Part shown: piece after piece, positions 13,796-21,484 of the stretch
Numbering within the stretch: position 1 is the stretch's first letter
Layout: the number at the start of each line of letters is the position of its first letter
Notes under the pieces: generated by a model
The model's input: only the letters and a program-made list of their open reading frames with translations
The model's database searches: none
Told to the model about the DNA's origin: nothing
Origin: a virus
Virus record (IMG/VR): IMGVR_UViG_3300028920_000262
Location: 1 to 24,277 of that record
Strand: one strand, 5' to 3'
Length of the DNA stretch: 24,277 nt
Made by a program: the position numbers and the translations under genes

Positions 13796-14328
13796 GAACG
13801 CTACTGTTTGTGCTGATAGCTAGCTGTGGCTTCTGTGCTACAACGGATACTATTACGACGCCGGTTGTAGGCTTGAAGTCTATTGGTCGCACGGATGCTG
13901 CTAAGTCTTTCAAGAAACTGAAAAAGGGCTCTCCGGATAGTTGGAGAATGAGCGAAGCTCCGGCGGATGCTAACAGGTTCTACAGTTATCTTGTTCGTAC
14001 TTATGGGCTGAATTCTGCAGCAACCCAAGAGATGCTCAGGACTATGAAGATAACGAATAAGCCTGAGTATGAATATGAGATGCTTCGTACTGCGGCTATA
14101 AACAAAGATCTTCCACGAGCTAGAGCTTGGCACGCGAGAGTGTTAGATCGACCGGAAGACTCCAGCGAACCAGTTCATGCTTACGCAGATGTTTTCCTGA
14201 TGACTACGCTGTGGGAGACTAATCATCTTACTGAAGCGCGTGAGATGGCTGAACGTATGATGAATAATGCGAAGTATGAGAAATGGAGAAAGACGTGTTA
14301 TCACGTACTCAAGCGCTCGCCGCGCTAA
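13792..14328 (+). CDS. Exported helical repeat-like protein, 178 aa, possible lipoprotein
   Basis: GTG start overlapping the previous stop (GTGA), with GGAG seven bases upstream. The N-terminus MRTLLFVLIASCGFCATTD is a short signal peptide. IASC at residues 9-12 is a lipobox pattern, but the hydrophobic part before it is short, so ordinary cleavage after GFCA is equally possible. The mature protein has a basic segment (SFKKLKKGS), then helix pairs such as YEYEMLRTAAINKDLPRARA and DVFLMTTLWETNHLTEAREM that resemble TPR motifs. It ends basic (YHVLKRSPR). The function is unknown; TPR-like proteins usually bind other proteins, and the neighbouring fibre-like proteins would be natural partners. 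Confidence 0.65.
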   Translation: MRTLLFVLIASCGFCATTDTITTPVVGLKSIGRTDAAKSFKKLKKGSPDSWRMSEAPADANRFYSYLVRTYGLNSAATQEMLRTMKITNKPEYEYEMLRTAAINKDLPRARAWHARVLDRPEDSSEPVHAYADVFLMTTLWETNHLTEAREMAERMMNNAKYEKWRKTCYHVLKRSPR

Positions 14329-15881
14329 TAGTTCTGGTTCCAGCTCTTGGTTTCGGTTGGGCTACACCTACGCCAGTTCCTACTCCGACTGAGTCCGTCT
14401 CTGTTCCCCTGATGACAGTGCAGCAGAATGCGAGCGGGGACTATGTTGGAAAGCGTAAGGAATGGCCGAATACTGAGATTGCTGGTAACGAACTTACAAC
14501 TAGTATGACAGTGTCGTTTGTGGGTTCTAGTATTCCTACGATCAATGGGGATGAGATTTCGACTGGATCTGGTGCAAGTGGAGATGTGGTCGGGCCTGCG
14601 TCGGCCGTGGATAATGAAATCCTAATATCCGACGGAACGACCGGCAAGCTGCTAAAAAAATCCAACGTCACAATCGACCCGAGCACGAAAAACATTACTG
14701 CTTCAAACTATGAAATTTTAGGAAATCCAAACACTGGAATGTATGGACCCGGAGGATACATCATTCATCTCAAATCACAGGGCTGGGTATTTTTAGAGTC
14801 CAAACGCGACCACACGTCTCTAAATTATGGAGGCTTCCCCGGGTACCAGTTTTATGTTTTGGCCGACGACGAAAGCACAAAACTGTTTCTTGTGGACGAT
14901 GCCACGGAAGGCTGTGAGACATACGGCTCGCTTACAGTAGGATCGATCACAGCCGCAACCGCTGGCTATATTCTCGACGTTGTCGGCAATGCGCTTTTTC
15001 AGAATGATGTTGTCGTCAATGGACGAATCACAGCAAACGATCTGTTCACGCTTCCGCTGCAGACGCCTACTCCGTCGCCCACCCCGGAAGTCGGTACATT
15101 CTGGTTTGACGGAAGCGATCTTCACATTTTGAAAGCGGGTGGGTGGTCTATTGTTGACCCTAGTGTTACCCCAAATCCGACATGGGCTACGGAAACAGCT
15201 TCGCCAACGTCCACGCCCTACGTCCTCCTCGACAACGGCACGAAGCGAGCTGATAGCGCGTTTGGCGGCAGCGGTGGCGGTCTAGCCTTTCCGTCTCCTG
15301 CGCCAACTCCAAACGGCGCAGTTTTGACGTATGACAGCGGTGCAATCGGATACTCGTCTAACGTGTTCATCAGCGCGGCTGGGTATCTCAATTCGCTGGC
15401 ATTCCAAGGAACATATGTACATAACCCAAGCAATACCTCATCACAATTTACACTCGGGCGAGATATTATTCTGACAAATAGCGGCGTTGGTGTCTGGAAA
15501 GCATTCACCAGCGTTTTCTGCGTAAATTTCAACAATGCCGATTACGATTTTGCCGTTGATGGTGATACGGTTGAGAGCGTTTTTTACGTGGATGCCAGCG
15601 AGGATCAGGCGGAGGCTACAAAACTTGTCGTCGGCACCGGAACGGCTATTACTGCTGGAAATGTGTTCGAGTCTGTCGGCAATAGCCACATGGACGGAGA
15701 TGTTGTCGTCAGCGGAGAAATGACAGTTACCACCGCAACGCTCAATCAGATGGTTTTTACTCCGACCACTCCGACGCCTGATCCTGTTGACGGGCTTGTT
15801 TACTACAACGGCTCGGCCCTGCGAGGGTATCAAACCGGAGCGGGTTGGGGAACATACGACTTTACGCCAGACACGCCATAA
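14295..15881 (+). CDS. Secreted fibre-like protein with TPTP linkers and signal peptide
   Basis: The GTG at 14295, with GGAG six bases upstream, is preferred over the in-frame ATG at 14283, which has only a weak site. The 528-aa protein then starts MLSRTQALAALIVLVPALGF, a signal peptide with cleavage near GWA at residue 23. Pro/Thr linkers (TPTPVPTPT, QTPTPSPTPE, TPTTPTPDP) separate beta-rich modules. Two modules resemble each other: FYVLADDESTKLFLVDD through DVVVNGRITA, and FAVDGDTVESVFYVDA through DVVVSGEMTV. Two short blocks, GTFWFDGSDLHILKAGGW and GLVYYNGSALRGYQTGAGW, are typical of phage fibre proteins. From about 14600 on, codon choice looks different from the neighbours, hinting at a recent exchange. 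Confidence 0.65.
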   Translation: MLSRTQALAALIVLVPALGFGWATPTPVPTPTESVSVPLMTVQQNASGDYVGKRKEWPNTEIAGNELTTSMTVSFVGSSIPTINGDEISTGSGASGDVVGPASAVDNEILISDGTTGKLLKKSNVTIDPSTKNITASNYEILGNPNTGMYGPGGYIIHLKSQGWVFLESKRDHTSLNYGGFPGYQFYVLADDESTKLFLVDDATEGCETYGSLTVGSITAATAGYILDVVGNALFQNDVVVNGRITANDLFTLPLQTPTPSPTPEVGTFWFDGSDLHILKAGGWSIVDPSVTPNPTWATETASPTSTPYVLLDNGTKRADSAFGGSGGGLAFPSPAPTPNGAVLTYDSGAIGYSSNVFISAAGYLNSLAFQGTYVHNPSNTSSQFTLGRDIILTNSGVGVWKAFTSVFCVNFNNADYDFAVDGDTVESVFYVDASEDQAEATKLVVGTGTAITAGNVFESVGNSHMDGDVVVSGEMTVTTATLNQMVFTPTTPTPDPVDGLVYYNGSALRGYQTGAGWGTYDFTPDTP

Positions 15882-15896
15882 GGAGGAAAATAAATA

Positions 15897-15913
15897 GTAA
15901 CACAACGTGTAAG
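15897..15913. promoter_or_regulatory. Weak dyad related to the GTAACA motif
   Basis: GTAACAC-AAC-GTGTAAG is an imperfect dyad in the 64-base gap before the gene at 15946. On the opposite strand it contains GTGTTAC, similar to the TGTTAC half of the other sites. It is the least convincing member of the family. Confidence 0.3.
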
Positions 15914-15945
15914 TATAAAACAAACTACGAAAGGAAAGTACAAAG

Positions 15946-16686
15946 ATGCAAAGATTGCGAATGTTCTTACTGGGTGGGTTCTTTCTGTGTATAGCCTTTA
16001 TTGCTATGGCTAGTTTTCAGGGAGATCTGCTCAACGCGGGAATCGAAAGCGATGGTATTAATGTTACGATTCCCAACGGAAACCTCACGTTAACGACTGG
16101 TAACTTGGTTCTGTCTGCGGGAGACCAGACGCTTACGGGAGACACGACACAGGTAGGAGATCTTACTCTAACGGGTGATGTTACTACGACTGGTGACGTC
16201 ACGATGAACAGTGGTGATCTTACTCTGTCAGACGGCGATGTGGCTGTCACAGGTAACACGGCTCTAACTGGTACTCTAGGGGTTACTGGAGCTGTGGCTA
16301 CAACTGGTGCTGTTACGTTGAACAGTGGTAACTTGTACCTCTCAAGTGGAGCACTTAGCGTTACAGGTAACATGAACTGGACAGGCCGGACTAAGATCAC
16401 TCCGACTACGGTTAGTGTGACAAGTCCAACTGTAACGTTCTCGTGTGTTGCTGGTAGTATCTTTGTTATTACTACGGATGAGAGCCAGACAGGCTTCTAT
16501 CCTACGAACGGGACGGTTGGTCAGATCTGCACGTTCATCGGAACGAGTGATTCTGCGACAGTTCAGTTCGACGATGGCACGAGTATGGCCCTCAGTGGTA
16601 ATGCTACTCTCGGCGTTGGCGACACTCTCACAGTTTTCTGCGACTCAGCTGAGCACTGGGTTGAGCTCGCTGAGGGAGCTAACTAA
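15946..16686 (+). CDS. Secreted repetitive beta fibre-like protein, 246 aa
   Basis: AAAGGAAAG precedes the ATG. The N-terminus MQRLRMFLLGGFFLCIAFIA is a Sec signal peptide with likely cleavage after AMA at residue 22. Residues 45-145 are a run of short repeats of the type G-(D/N)-L-T-L-(T/S)-x-G-D-V (LTLTTGNLVLS, DLTLTGDVTTTGDVTM, DLTLSDGDVAVTG). This suggests a beta-solenoid or fibre shaft like those in phage fibres. The last 100 residues form a compact beta domain (TKITPTTVSVTSPTVTFSC to HWVELAEGAN) that resembles the small beta protein at 11071. An exported fibre-like protein; role unknown. Confidence 0.65.
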   Translation: MQRLRMFLLGGFFLCIAFIAMASFQGDLLNAGIESDGINVTIPNGNLTLTTGNLVLSAGDQTLTGDTTQVGDLTLTGDVTTTGDVTMNSGDLTLSDGDVAVTGNTALTGTLGVTGAVATTGAVTLNSGNLYLSSGALSVTGNMNWTGRTKITPTTVSVTSPTVTFSCVAGSIFVITTDESQTGFYPTNGTVGQICTFIGTSDSATVQFDDGTSMALSGNATLGVGDTLTVFCDSAEHWVELAEGAN

Positions 16687-17090
16687 TGAAACGCTTTACG
16701 CCGTTCGTATGCAGCCTGCTTCTTGTTAGTTCCGCGTGGGCAGTAGATACTCGTTTGCATGGAGACTATCGGGAGTACGCTACAACGGGTACAGCAACTA
16801 CAATGAGTGAGACTTTCGATCCTCCAAACCACGTCAAGCTTTTGGAGATTCGTGTAGGTCTCTTTGGAACTGCCAGCGACACTGTTACTTGTATGCTGGA
16901 CTCTCATCTTGGTGTTAACTATGATACGCAAGTTACCGCCTTCACTGCGTCTGCGGACGGAACCACAACGACGGGTCTCAAGCAGCTTGACCCACCTGTT
17001 ATTCTGAACAAAGATGATGCTCTTGTACTGACTTCGGGAGACTTTAGCACAACCTATACACTACAGATCTTGTATGAGATCTTAAACTAA
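16686..17090 (+). CDS. Exported small beta protein with signal peptide, 134 aa
   Basis: The start overlaps the previous stop by one base (TAATG), with GGGAG upstream. The N-terminus MKRFTPFVCSLLLVSSAWA is a Sec signal peptide with cleavage expected before V20. The mature 115 residues are beta-rich (VKLLEIRVGLFGTASDTVTC, PPVILNKDDALVLTSGD, TYTLQILYEIL), perhaps a small jelly roll or Ig-like fold. No family is recognised. It is the last of six signal-peptide genes and sits just before the capsid gene, in a slot where decoration or head-fibre proteins are often found. The export signal is what sets it apart. Confidence 0.65.
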   Translation: MKRFTPFVCSLLLVSSAWAVDTRLHGDYREYATTGTATTMSETFDPPNHVKLLEIRVGLFGTASDTVTCMLDSHLGVNYDTQVTAFTASADGTTTTGLKQLDPPVILNKDDALVLTSGDFSTTYTLQILYEILN

Positions 17091-17102
17091 GGAGATTAGA
17101 AA

Positions 17103-18401
17103 ATGGCGACTTTTCTTGGAATGCGTGGCACGGGTGACTGGACGACTGTAGCAGACAATCGCCCGATGAATTGGCGGAACAACATCTTCCGCCTGTATCC
17201 TAATGGCTCTATGCCTCTTACTGGTATCACTAGTATGATGCGCACGGAGTCGACTGATGATCCGCAGTTTCACTGGTGGGAAGATGTTCTCCCGACTCAG
17301 GCTGGCGCGATCACGGGTCTTTACACTGACTCGATCATGTCTGCGGCTTATGCGAGTGGCGGTGTCGCGGGTACGGTTCTGTACGTGAAGTGTGCTGAGG
17401 CTACGGCTCTTCAGATCCGGGCCGGTCACGTGGTCGTTCTTCGCGATTCGGACGACTACAACGTCGACGTTATGGCCAAGGTCTTGGATAGCGTGGCTGA
17501 TGGCGCTAACTCGAAGATCAGTGTTAAGCTTCTCGAGGCTGATGACAATGCTACGGGTACTTCTCACGATCTGTCCGACGCGGACCGTATCCTGGTTGCT
17601 GGTTCCGTGAATGCTGAAGGCGCGACGCGTCCTACGGCTATCTCGCGGGAAGCGACCAAGATCTACAACTACACGCAGATCTTCCGTACTCCGGTCGAGA
17701 TCACGGGTACGCAGATGTCTACTCGTATTCGTCCCGAGGGCGATGCGTGGAAACTTCAGAAACGCGACGCGCTGGAACTTCACGGCATGGAGATGGAGAA
17801 AGCCTTCATCTGGGGTATCCCAACTGAAAACACTGGCACGAATGGTAAGCAGGAGCGCACCACGGGTGGCCTTCTGCACTTCACGAAAACCTACGCCAGC
17901 GACAACGTTGCGGACTACACGCTTGAGACCGATTCTGCCTACGCCTCGAAGACGTGGAAGACGGCTGGCAAAGATTGGCTCAACACGTACCTTGAGCAGA
18001 TCTTCCGCTATGGCGACATGGAAAAGCTGGCTCTCTGCGGCTCCGGCGCTGTTCTTGGCCTCAACATCTTGGCCGAAACCTATGGCGATATTCAGCTCAA
18101 ACCTGCTGAGACTGCCTATGGTCTGAAGGTCATGAAGTGGCTTACTCCCTTCGGCGAGATCAACCTGAAAATCCATCCGTTGTTCTCCTACGAAGCTACC
18201 AACCGTAACTCCATGCTGATCGTTGAACCGAAACGTATCAAGATGCGTCCTCTGAAGGGCCGTGATACGAAGTACATCAAAGACAGCGATGGCAAAACGG
18301 ACGGTCTCAGCGAAGAGTGGCTCACTGAGATCGGTTTCGAGTACAACCTGCCTGAAACTGGTGGCTACTTGAATGGCGTTGGCCTCGACAACTCGCAGTA
18401 A
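17103..18401 (+). CDS. Major capsid protein (SU10/DUF5309-like, HK97 fold)
   Basis: 432 aa, with AAGGAG nine bases before the ATG. The protein contains KIYNYTQIFRTPVEITGTQ (about 187-205) followed by a helical stretch, LQKRDALELHGMEMEKAFIW. That arrangement resembles the SU10-type capsid family (DUF5309), where the long spine helix follows an NYTQIF-like segment. RTTGGLLHF and the ending EEWLTEIGFEYNLPETGGYL are consistent with a complete HK97-fold subunit. It forms the capsid shell around the packaged genome. Codon use is richer in C-ending codons (ATC, TTC, AAC, GTC) than in the genes around it, as expected for the most highly translated gene. The unusual point is its distance from the scaffold gene. 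Confidence 0.8.
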   Translation: MATFLGMRGTGDWTTVADNRPMNWRNNIFRLYPNGSMPLTGITSMMRTESTDDPQFHWWEDVLPTQAGAITGLYTDSIMSAAYASGGVAGTVLYVKCAEATALQIRAGHVVVLRDSDDYNVDVMAKVLDSVADGANSKISVKLLEADDNATGTSHDLSDADRILVAGSVNAEGATRPTAISREATKIYNYTQIFRTPVEITGTQMSTRIRPEGDAWKLQKRDALELHGMEMEKAFIWGIPTENTGTNGKQERTTGGLLHFTKTYASDNVADYTLETDSAYASKTWKTAGKDWLNTYLEQIFRYGDMEKLALCGSGAVLGLNILAETYGDIQLKPAETAYGLKVMKWLTPFGEINLKIHPLFSYEATNRNSMLIVEPKRIKMRPLKGRDTKYIKDSDGKTDGLSEEWLTEIGFEYNLPETGGYLNGVGLDNSQ

Positions 18402-18410
18402 TTTAACTGC

Positions 18411-18436
18411 GTAACAAATTGTTACTCAGTTTATTT
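18411..18436 (+). promoter_or_regulatory. Conserved phage intergenic motif, copy after the capsid gene
   Basis: GTAACAAATTGTTAC (18411-18425) is a perfect 6-bp dyad with a 3-base centre, followed by TCAGTTTATTT. It lies between the capsid stop and the ribosome binding site of the adaptor gene. It shares the dyad and the CAGTT end with the copy before the portal. Confidence 0.5.
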
Positions 18437-18456
18437 AGGTAAGGAGATAAGGACAG

Positions 18457-19185
18457 ATGACTCTGCAACACGTTCGCGATGACTTTATACGGATTACCGG
18501 CCGTTATGACCTGGGCACAATCAACGGAGCTGATAATGGTGCTAATAGGTTCGTAAACGCGGGACAACGATTCCTTGACACGCGGCGTCCGGTGGAGTCA
18601 TCTGTCCGAATCTTTCAACAAGATCTGGATAGTGGAGAGTATACACTGACTGTGCAGGATTTGAGGTCAGTATTGAAAGTGTTTCTGCATAACGCGGATG
18701 GTAGGAGTGAGTTGGAGCCCGTTAACTATCGGTATGTTATTAAGAACTATGGGACTGAGCCGTATAGTGATATTACTGGTGGGACGCCACTGTATTACTG
18801 TTCGCGGATACCAAATTTCTTGAGTCCGGAGTTGGAGTATATTAACTCTGGAAATCAAGATGAGCAGTTTACGTACAACCAGGAGATGTATCTTGCCGCG
18901 ACGGATGTTGGTAAGGCGAAGATACTGATTTTGCCGCCTGCGGATGAGACGTTTACGGTAGAAGTTCATGGCATTTTCTTCACGGCTGATCTGGTAAATG
19001 ATGAGGATGTTAGTTACTGGACAGAAGTGAACGGAATGCTCTTGTCTCAGGCTGCTGCGTATGTTTGCGAGATGTTTTATCGAAATACTGAGGGGATGAA
19101 AGATCACTTGAATGCGATGGCTCCGTTCCTAGAGGGGCTGGATCATGATGTCGTAGCTGAGGAGCTTGAGCAATATGGCGACTAA
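18457..19185 (+). CDS. Head-tail adaptor protein (tail tubular A / gp11-like)
   Basis: 242 aa, with AAGGAG upstream. The start MTLQHVRDDFIRITGRYDLG followed by NRFVNAGQRFLDTRRP is the familiar pattern of podovirus adaptor proteins, where an N-terminal helix bundle carries an N-x-G-Q-x-x-L-D segment. A beta-rich middle and a helical C-terminus (LSQAAAYVCEMFYRN, about 201-215) complete it. The ring formed by this protein joins the portal to the tail nozzle. Its place directly after the capsid gene and before the nozzle-like gene matches T7-like and SU10-like genomes. Confidence 0.7.
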   Translation: MTLQHVRDDFIRITGRYDLGTINGADNGANRFVNAGQRFLDTRRPVESSVRIFQQDLDSGEYTLTVQDLRSVLKVFLHNADGRSELEPVNYRYVIKNYGTEPYSDITGGTPLYYCSRIPNFLSPELEYINSGNQDEQFTYNQEMYLAATDVGKAKILILPPADETFTVEVHGIFFTADLVNDEDVSYWTEVNGMLLSQAAAYVCEMFYRNTEGMKDHLNAMAPFLEGLDHDVVAEELEQYGD

Positions 19186-19621
19186 ATGGGCACAGAAGAG
19201 AACGAAGGGTAGGATTTTTAATAAGCCGAAAACCTGGAAGTCGGGAAAGAATCTCGAGCCGGTTTACGATACTACTCCCCAGAGTGTTGTGTTTAAGAAG
19301 GTGGAGAATGGGGAGAAGCTGCATCTGTGGTTGGTTCCTCAGAGTGGGATAGTTAAGGATTTCAGTGTGTTCGTGGATGTGTGCAATTCGCTGCCTGCAA
19401 GTTTTACGTTGCATATGGTGAGACGTGGGGAGGATGAGAAGGACACAGAGCGAACGTTTACTATTCCGATTGAAGAGGATAAGTACCTGGCGCTGACAGA
19501 GGAGTTTGAAGTGCTGAAGGGTGACATGGTTTATGGTACTATAACTGCTGCTCCGGCGCTTGAAGTGGTGATAGAAGGTGTTCTTATCTCTTTCGTGTTC
19601 GTAGGAGCTAGCCGGCAATGA
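19175..19621 (+). CDS. Small beta-rich protein between adaptor and nozzle, 148 aa
   Basis: The ATG at 19175 has GAGGAG ten bases upstream; a TTG at 19166 is too close to that site to be used. It overlaps the adaptor gene by 11 bases. The protein has a very basic N-terminus (KWAQKRTKGRIFNKPKTWKS), then a beta domain (LHLWLVPQSGIVKDFSVFVD, LEVVIEGVLISFVFV). No family is recognised. Location in the connector cluster suggests a tail or connector component; the basic tail could touch DNA or an acidic partner. Confidence 0.65.
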   Translation: MATKWAQKRTKGRIFNKPKTWKSGKNLEPVYDTTPQSVVFKKVENGEKLHLWLVPQSGIVKDFSVFVDVCNSLPASFTLHMVRRGEDEKDTERTFTIPIEEDKYLALTEEFEVLKGDMVYGTITAAPALEVVIEGVLISFVFVGASRQ

Positions 19622-21027
19622 GAACGTTTCAGCTGGAAATACGAGAAGAACTGACCAAGGGACTTCGGCCGGATAGTAGGATTCGTGGGAAGGCTATGAT
19701 GCTGTCGGATGGAAGTAACTTTGTTCCACATGAGGTGGGAGTAGTTCGGCCGGATGAGTTGACCGCGGTTAGTGGTTATAGTGGAACTTGGCCGCTGCCT
19801 GCGATCTTTGAAGGATCAAGAAATCAGTTCATAGTGGAAGCTGATGCGTTGTATGTGGATGGGGTTGAGCAAACTGTTTATGACTTGAGTGCGGGAACGA
19901 CTACGACGTTTACTTTTGTGGATAAGCCGCACTTTGTCGATATGGGAGATGCGTGGTTCTTTACAGATGGAACTACGATGCTGCTAAAGCCGAACTATGA
20001 TCCTACGTACTTTGACGTGGACTATTATGGTAAAGTTTTCAAGACAACGGCTTCTAATGTTCCTATGACTGGGACGTACCATAAGGGTAGAGTTCTGACT
20101 GGCGGGATGGTGGGGAGTTACTTTCCGTGGACAGTTACTAAAGACTGTGTTGTGTGGAGTAGCATTGGGGGCGGAGACGTGTTCTGGCCTTTTATAAGTG
20201 TTGTGGATTCTAGTAGCGATTTGTATAAAGAACACTTTGACAGGAATGAGTGGGGCTGGGCGCACGTTCCGTTTGCAGGAGAAGTGCTGGCAGTTAAGAC
20301 GCTGGGAAATGATGTGGCTGTTTACGGGACGGAGGGAGTTGGGCTGCTGAGACAACAGGCGCAACCTATGCCAACGTTCGGTGTTCATTCGTACGGAAGT
20401 GTTGGGCTGCTGGGTAGGAACGCGGTGGCTGGAGACAGCGGTTCGCACGTGTTTCTGGATAAGAATTCAAATCTCTGGAGTTTCCGTCTGATCGAGGGTT
20501 TTCCTCAGCTGCAGAAGATGGGCTACCAGGAGTATATGGAGAATCTTGGTAATGACCCAGTCTTCTCATTCTGTAGTGGTTATGGATACTTTTACCTTTG
20601 CGGCGCTGATGGAGCCTATGTTTATTCTAGGAATGGACTCGGAGTCTCCAACGAACAACCTTCTGGTGTTGGGCTGTCGAACGGCACGCCAGCAGGTATT
20701 CTCTTTGGAACCCAAAGTTCTTCGGTCTCTGTCACGGTCGGCCCGTTTGATATGGGATTCGGAGCAGACAAGAGATTGGACCACGTGTACGTAGATTATA
20801 GTGGTCTGTCGAATGTGACAGTTACGGCACTTAGCAGGATTGGAGATAACGTCTGGAGCCAGATGGATGCTAAAAGTGTTAATCCTGTAGGGGTGGCGTA
20901 TATTGGGTTAGCTGGGAAAGAGTTCAAGCTAGTTGTGAGTGGTACTGATAGTGGAGATGGGAGAGTCTCGGGTATTGCGGTACAATATCAAGTACCCGAT
21001 AAGAGAGCTATTCGGAGTAACTACTAA
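19618..21027 (+). CDS. Tail nozzle-like protein (tail tubular B / gp12-like)
   Basis: 469 aa; the ATG overlaps the previous stop (ATGA), and AGGAG lies upstream. It begins MRTFQLEIREELTKGLRPDS and is almost entirely beta, with repeated strand motifs (DKPHFVDMGDAWFFTDGTTM, GEVLAVKTLGNDVAVYGTEG, GSHVFLDKNSNLWSFRLIEG, CSGYGYFYLCGADGAYVYS) of a beta-propeller type. It ends VQYQVPDKRAIRSNY. A propeller-rich protein directly after the adaptor is the expected nozzle of a short tail. It is shorter than T7 gp12 (about 790 aa) but close to nozzles of other podoviruses. The assignment rests mainly on architecture and order. Confidence 0.6.
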   Translation: MRTFQLEIREELTKGLRPDSRIRGKAMMLSDGSNFVPHEVGVVRPDELTAVSGYSGTWPLPAIFEGSRNQFIVEADALYVDGVEQTVYDLSAGTTTTFTFVDKPHFVDMGDAWFFTDGTTMLLKPNYDPTYFDVDYYGKVFKTTASNVPMTGTYHKGRVLTGGMVGSYFPWTVTKDCVVWSSIGGGDVFWPFISVVDSSSDLYKEHFDRNEWGWAHVPFAGEVLAVKTLGNDVAVYGTEGVGLLRQQAQPMPTFGVHSYGSVGLLGRNAVAGDSGSHVFLDKNSNLWSFRLIEGFPQLQKMGYQEYMENLGNDPVFSFCSGYGYFYLCGADGAYVYSRNGLGVSNEQPSGVGLSNGTPAGILFGTQSSSVSVTVGPFDMGFGADKRLDHVYVDYSGLSNVTVTALSRIGDNVWSQMDAKSVNPVGVAYIGLAGKEFKLVVSGTDSGDGRVSGIAVQYQVPDKRAIRSNY

Positions 21028-21482
21028 TGTTCATAAGATTGCACACAGATCAGGTACAGAGATTCTGGAATCTGCTGGTGACAATGGTAGAGAACAGTGT
21101 TCCTCCGATTGCTGAAGGTGGGATGAATAGAGCTAACAAGGTTTGCGCTGAAGTGTATAAGGGAAACGCTGATGTATGGATTTCAGCGGAGAGGAAAGAC
21201 GGAGAGGTTGTTACGCATGCAATGGTTCTTACAACGATTACATGGGATAGACTTAGTGGAGTTAAGAACTTGCTGGTCTATGGTGTGTATTCGTGGGGAG
21301 ACCCAAGTGGATTTTTGAATGCTAAGTGGAAAGAAGCTGTTGAGACGCTCTGGAAATACGGTAAGAAACACGGGTGTAATAGGATCGTTGCGTATACGAA
21401 TGATCTGAAAGTGCTGGAGCGGGCTAAGGCGTTCGGTGGCAAAGAGATTTGCAGGCTTATTTCTTTTGAGATAGGAGAATAG
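21027..21482 (+). CDS. GNAT-fold-like protein in the tail/ejection cluster, 151 aa
   Basis: The start overlaps the nozzle stop by one base (TAATG), with GGAG nine bases upstream. The protein reads like a degenerate acetyltransferase (GNAT) fold: a helical N-terminus, a central beta sheet (DVWISAERKDGEVVTHAMVL, NLLVYGVYSW), then a helix and strand KWKEAVETLWKYGKKHGCNR-IVAYTN (about 101-127) and a final KAFGGKEICRLISFEI. T7-like phages have a GNAT-related protein, gp13, at the corresponding place, needed for virion maturation. I see no clear acetyl-CoA loop (R/Q-x-x-G-x-G/A), so it is probably not an active enzyme. Moderate confidence in the fold, low in the role. Confidence 0.45.
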   Translation: MFIRLHTDQVQRFWNLLVTMVENSVPPIAEGGMNRANKVCAEVYKGNADVWISAERKDGEVVTHAMVLTTITWDRLSGVKNLLVYGVYSWGDPSGFLNAKWKEAVETLWKYGKKHGCNRIVAYTNDLKVLERAKAFGGKEICRLISFEIGE

Positions 21483-21484
21483 CT

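Noticed and set aside
17082-18176. 364-residue open frame on the minus strand across the capsid gene
   Set aside because: It is the shadow of the capsid gene's strong codon pattern; it has no ribosome binding site, reads as low-complexity Arg/His/Val-rich protein and opposes the operon.
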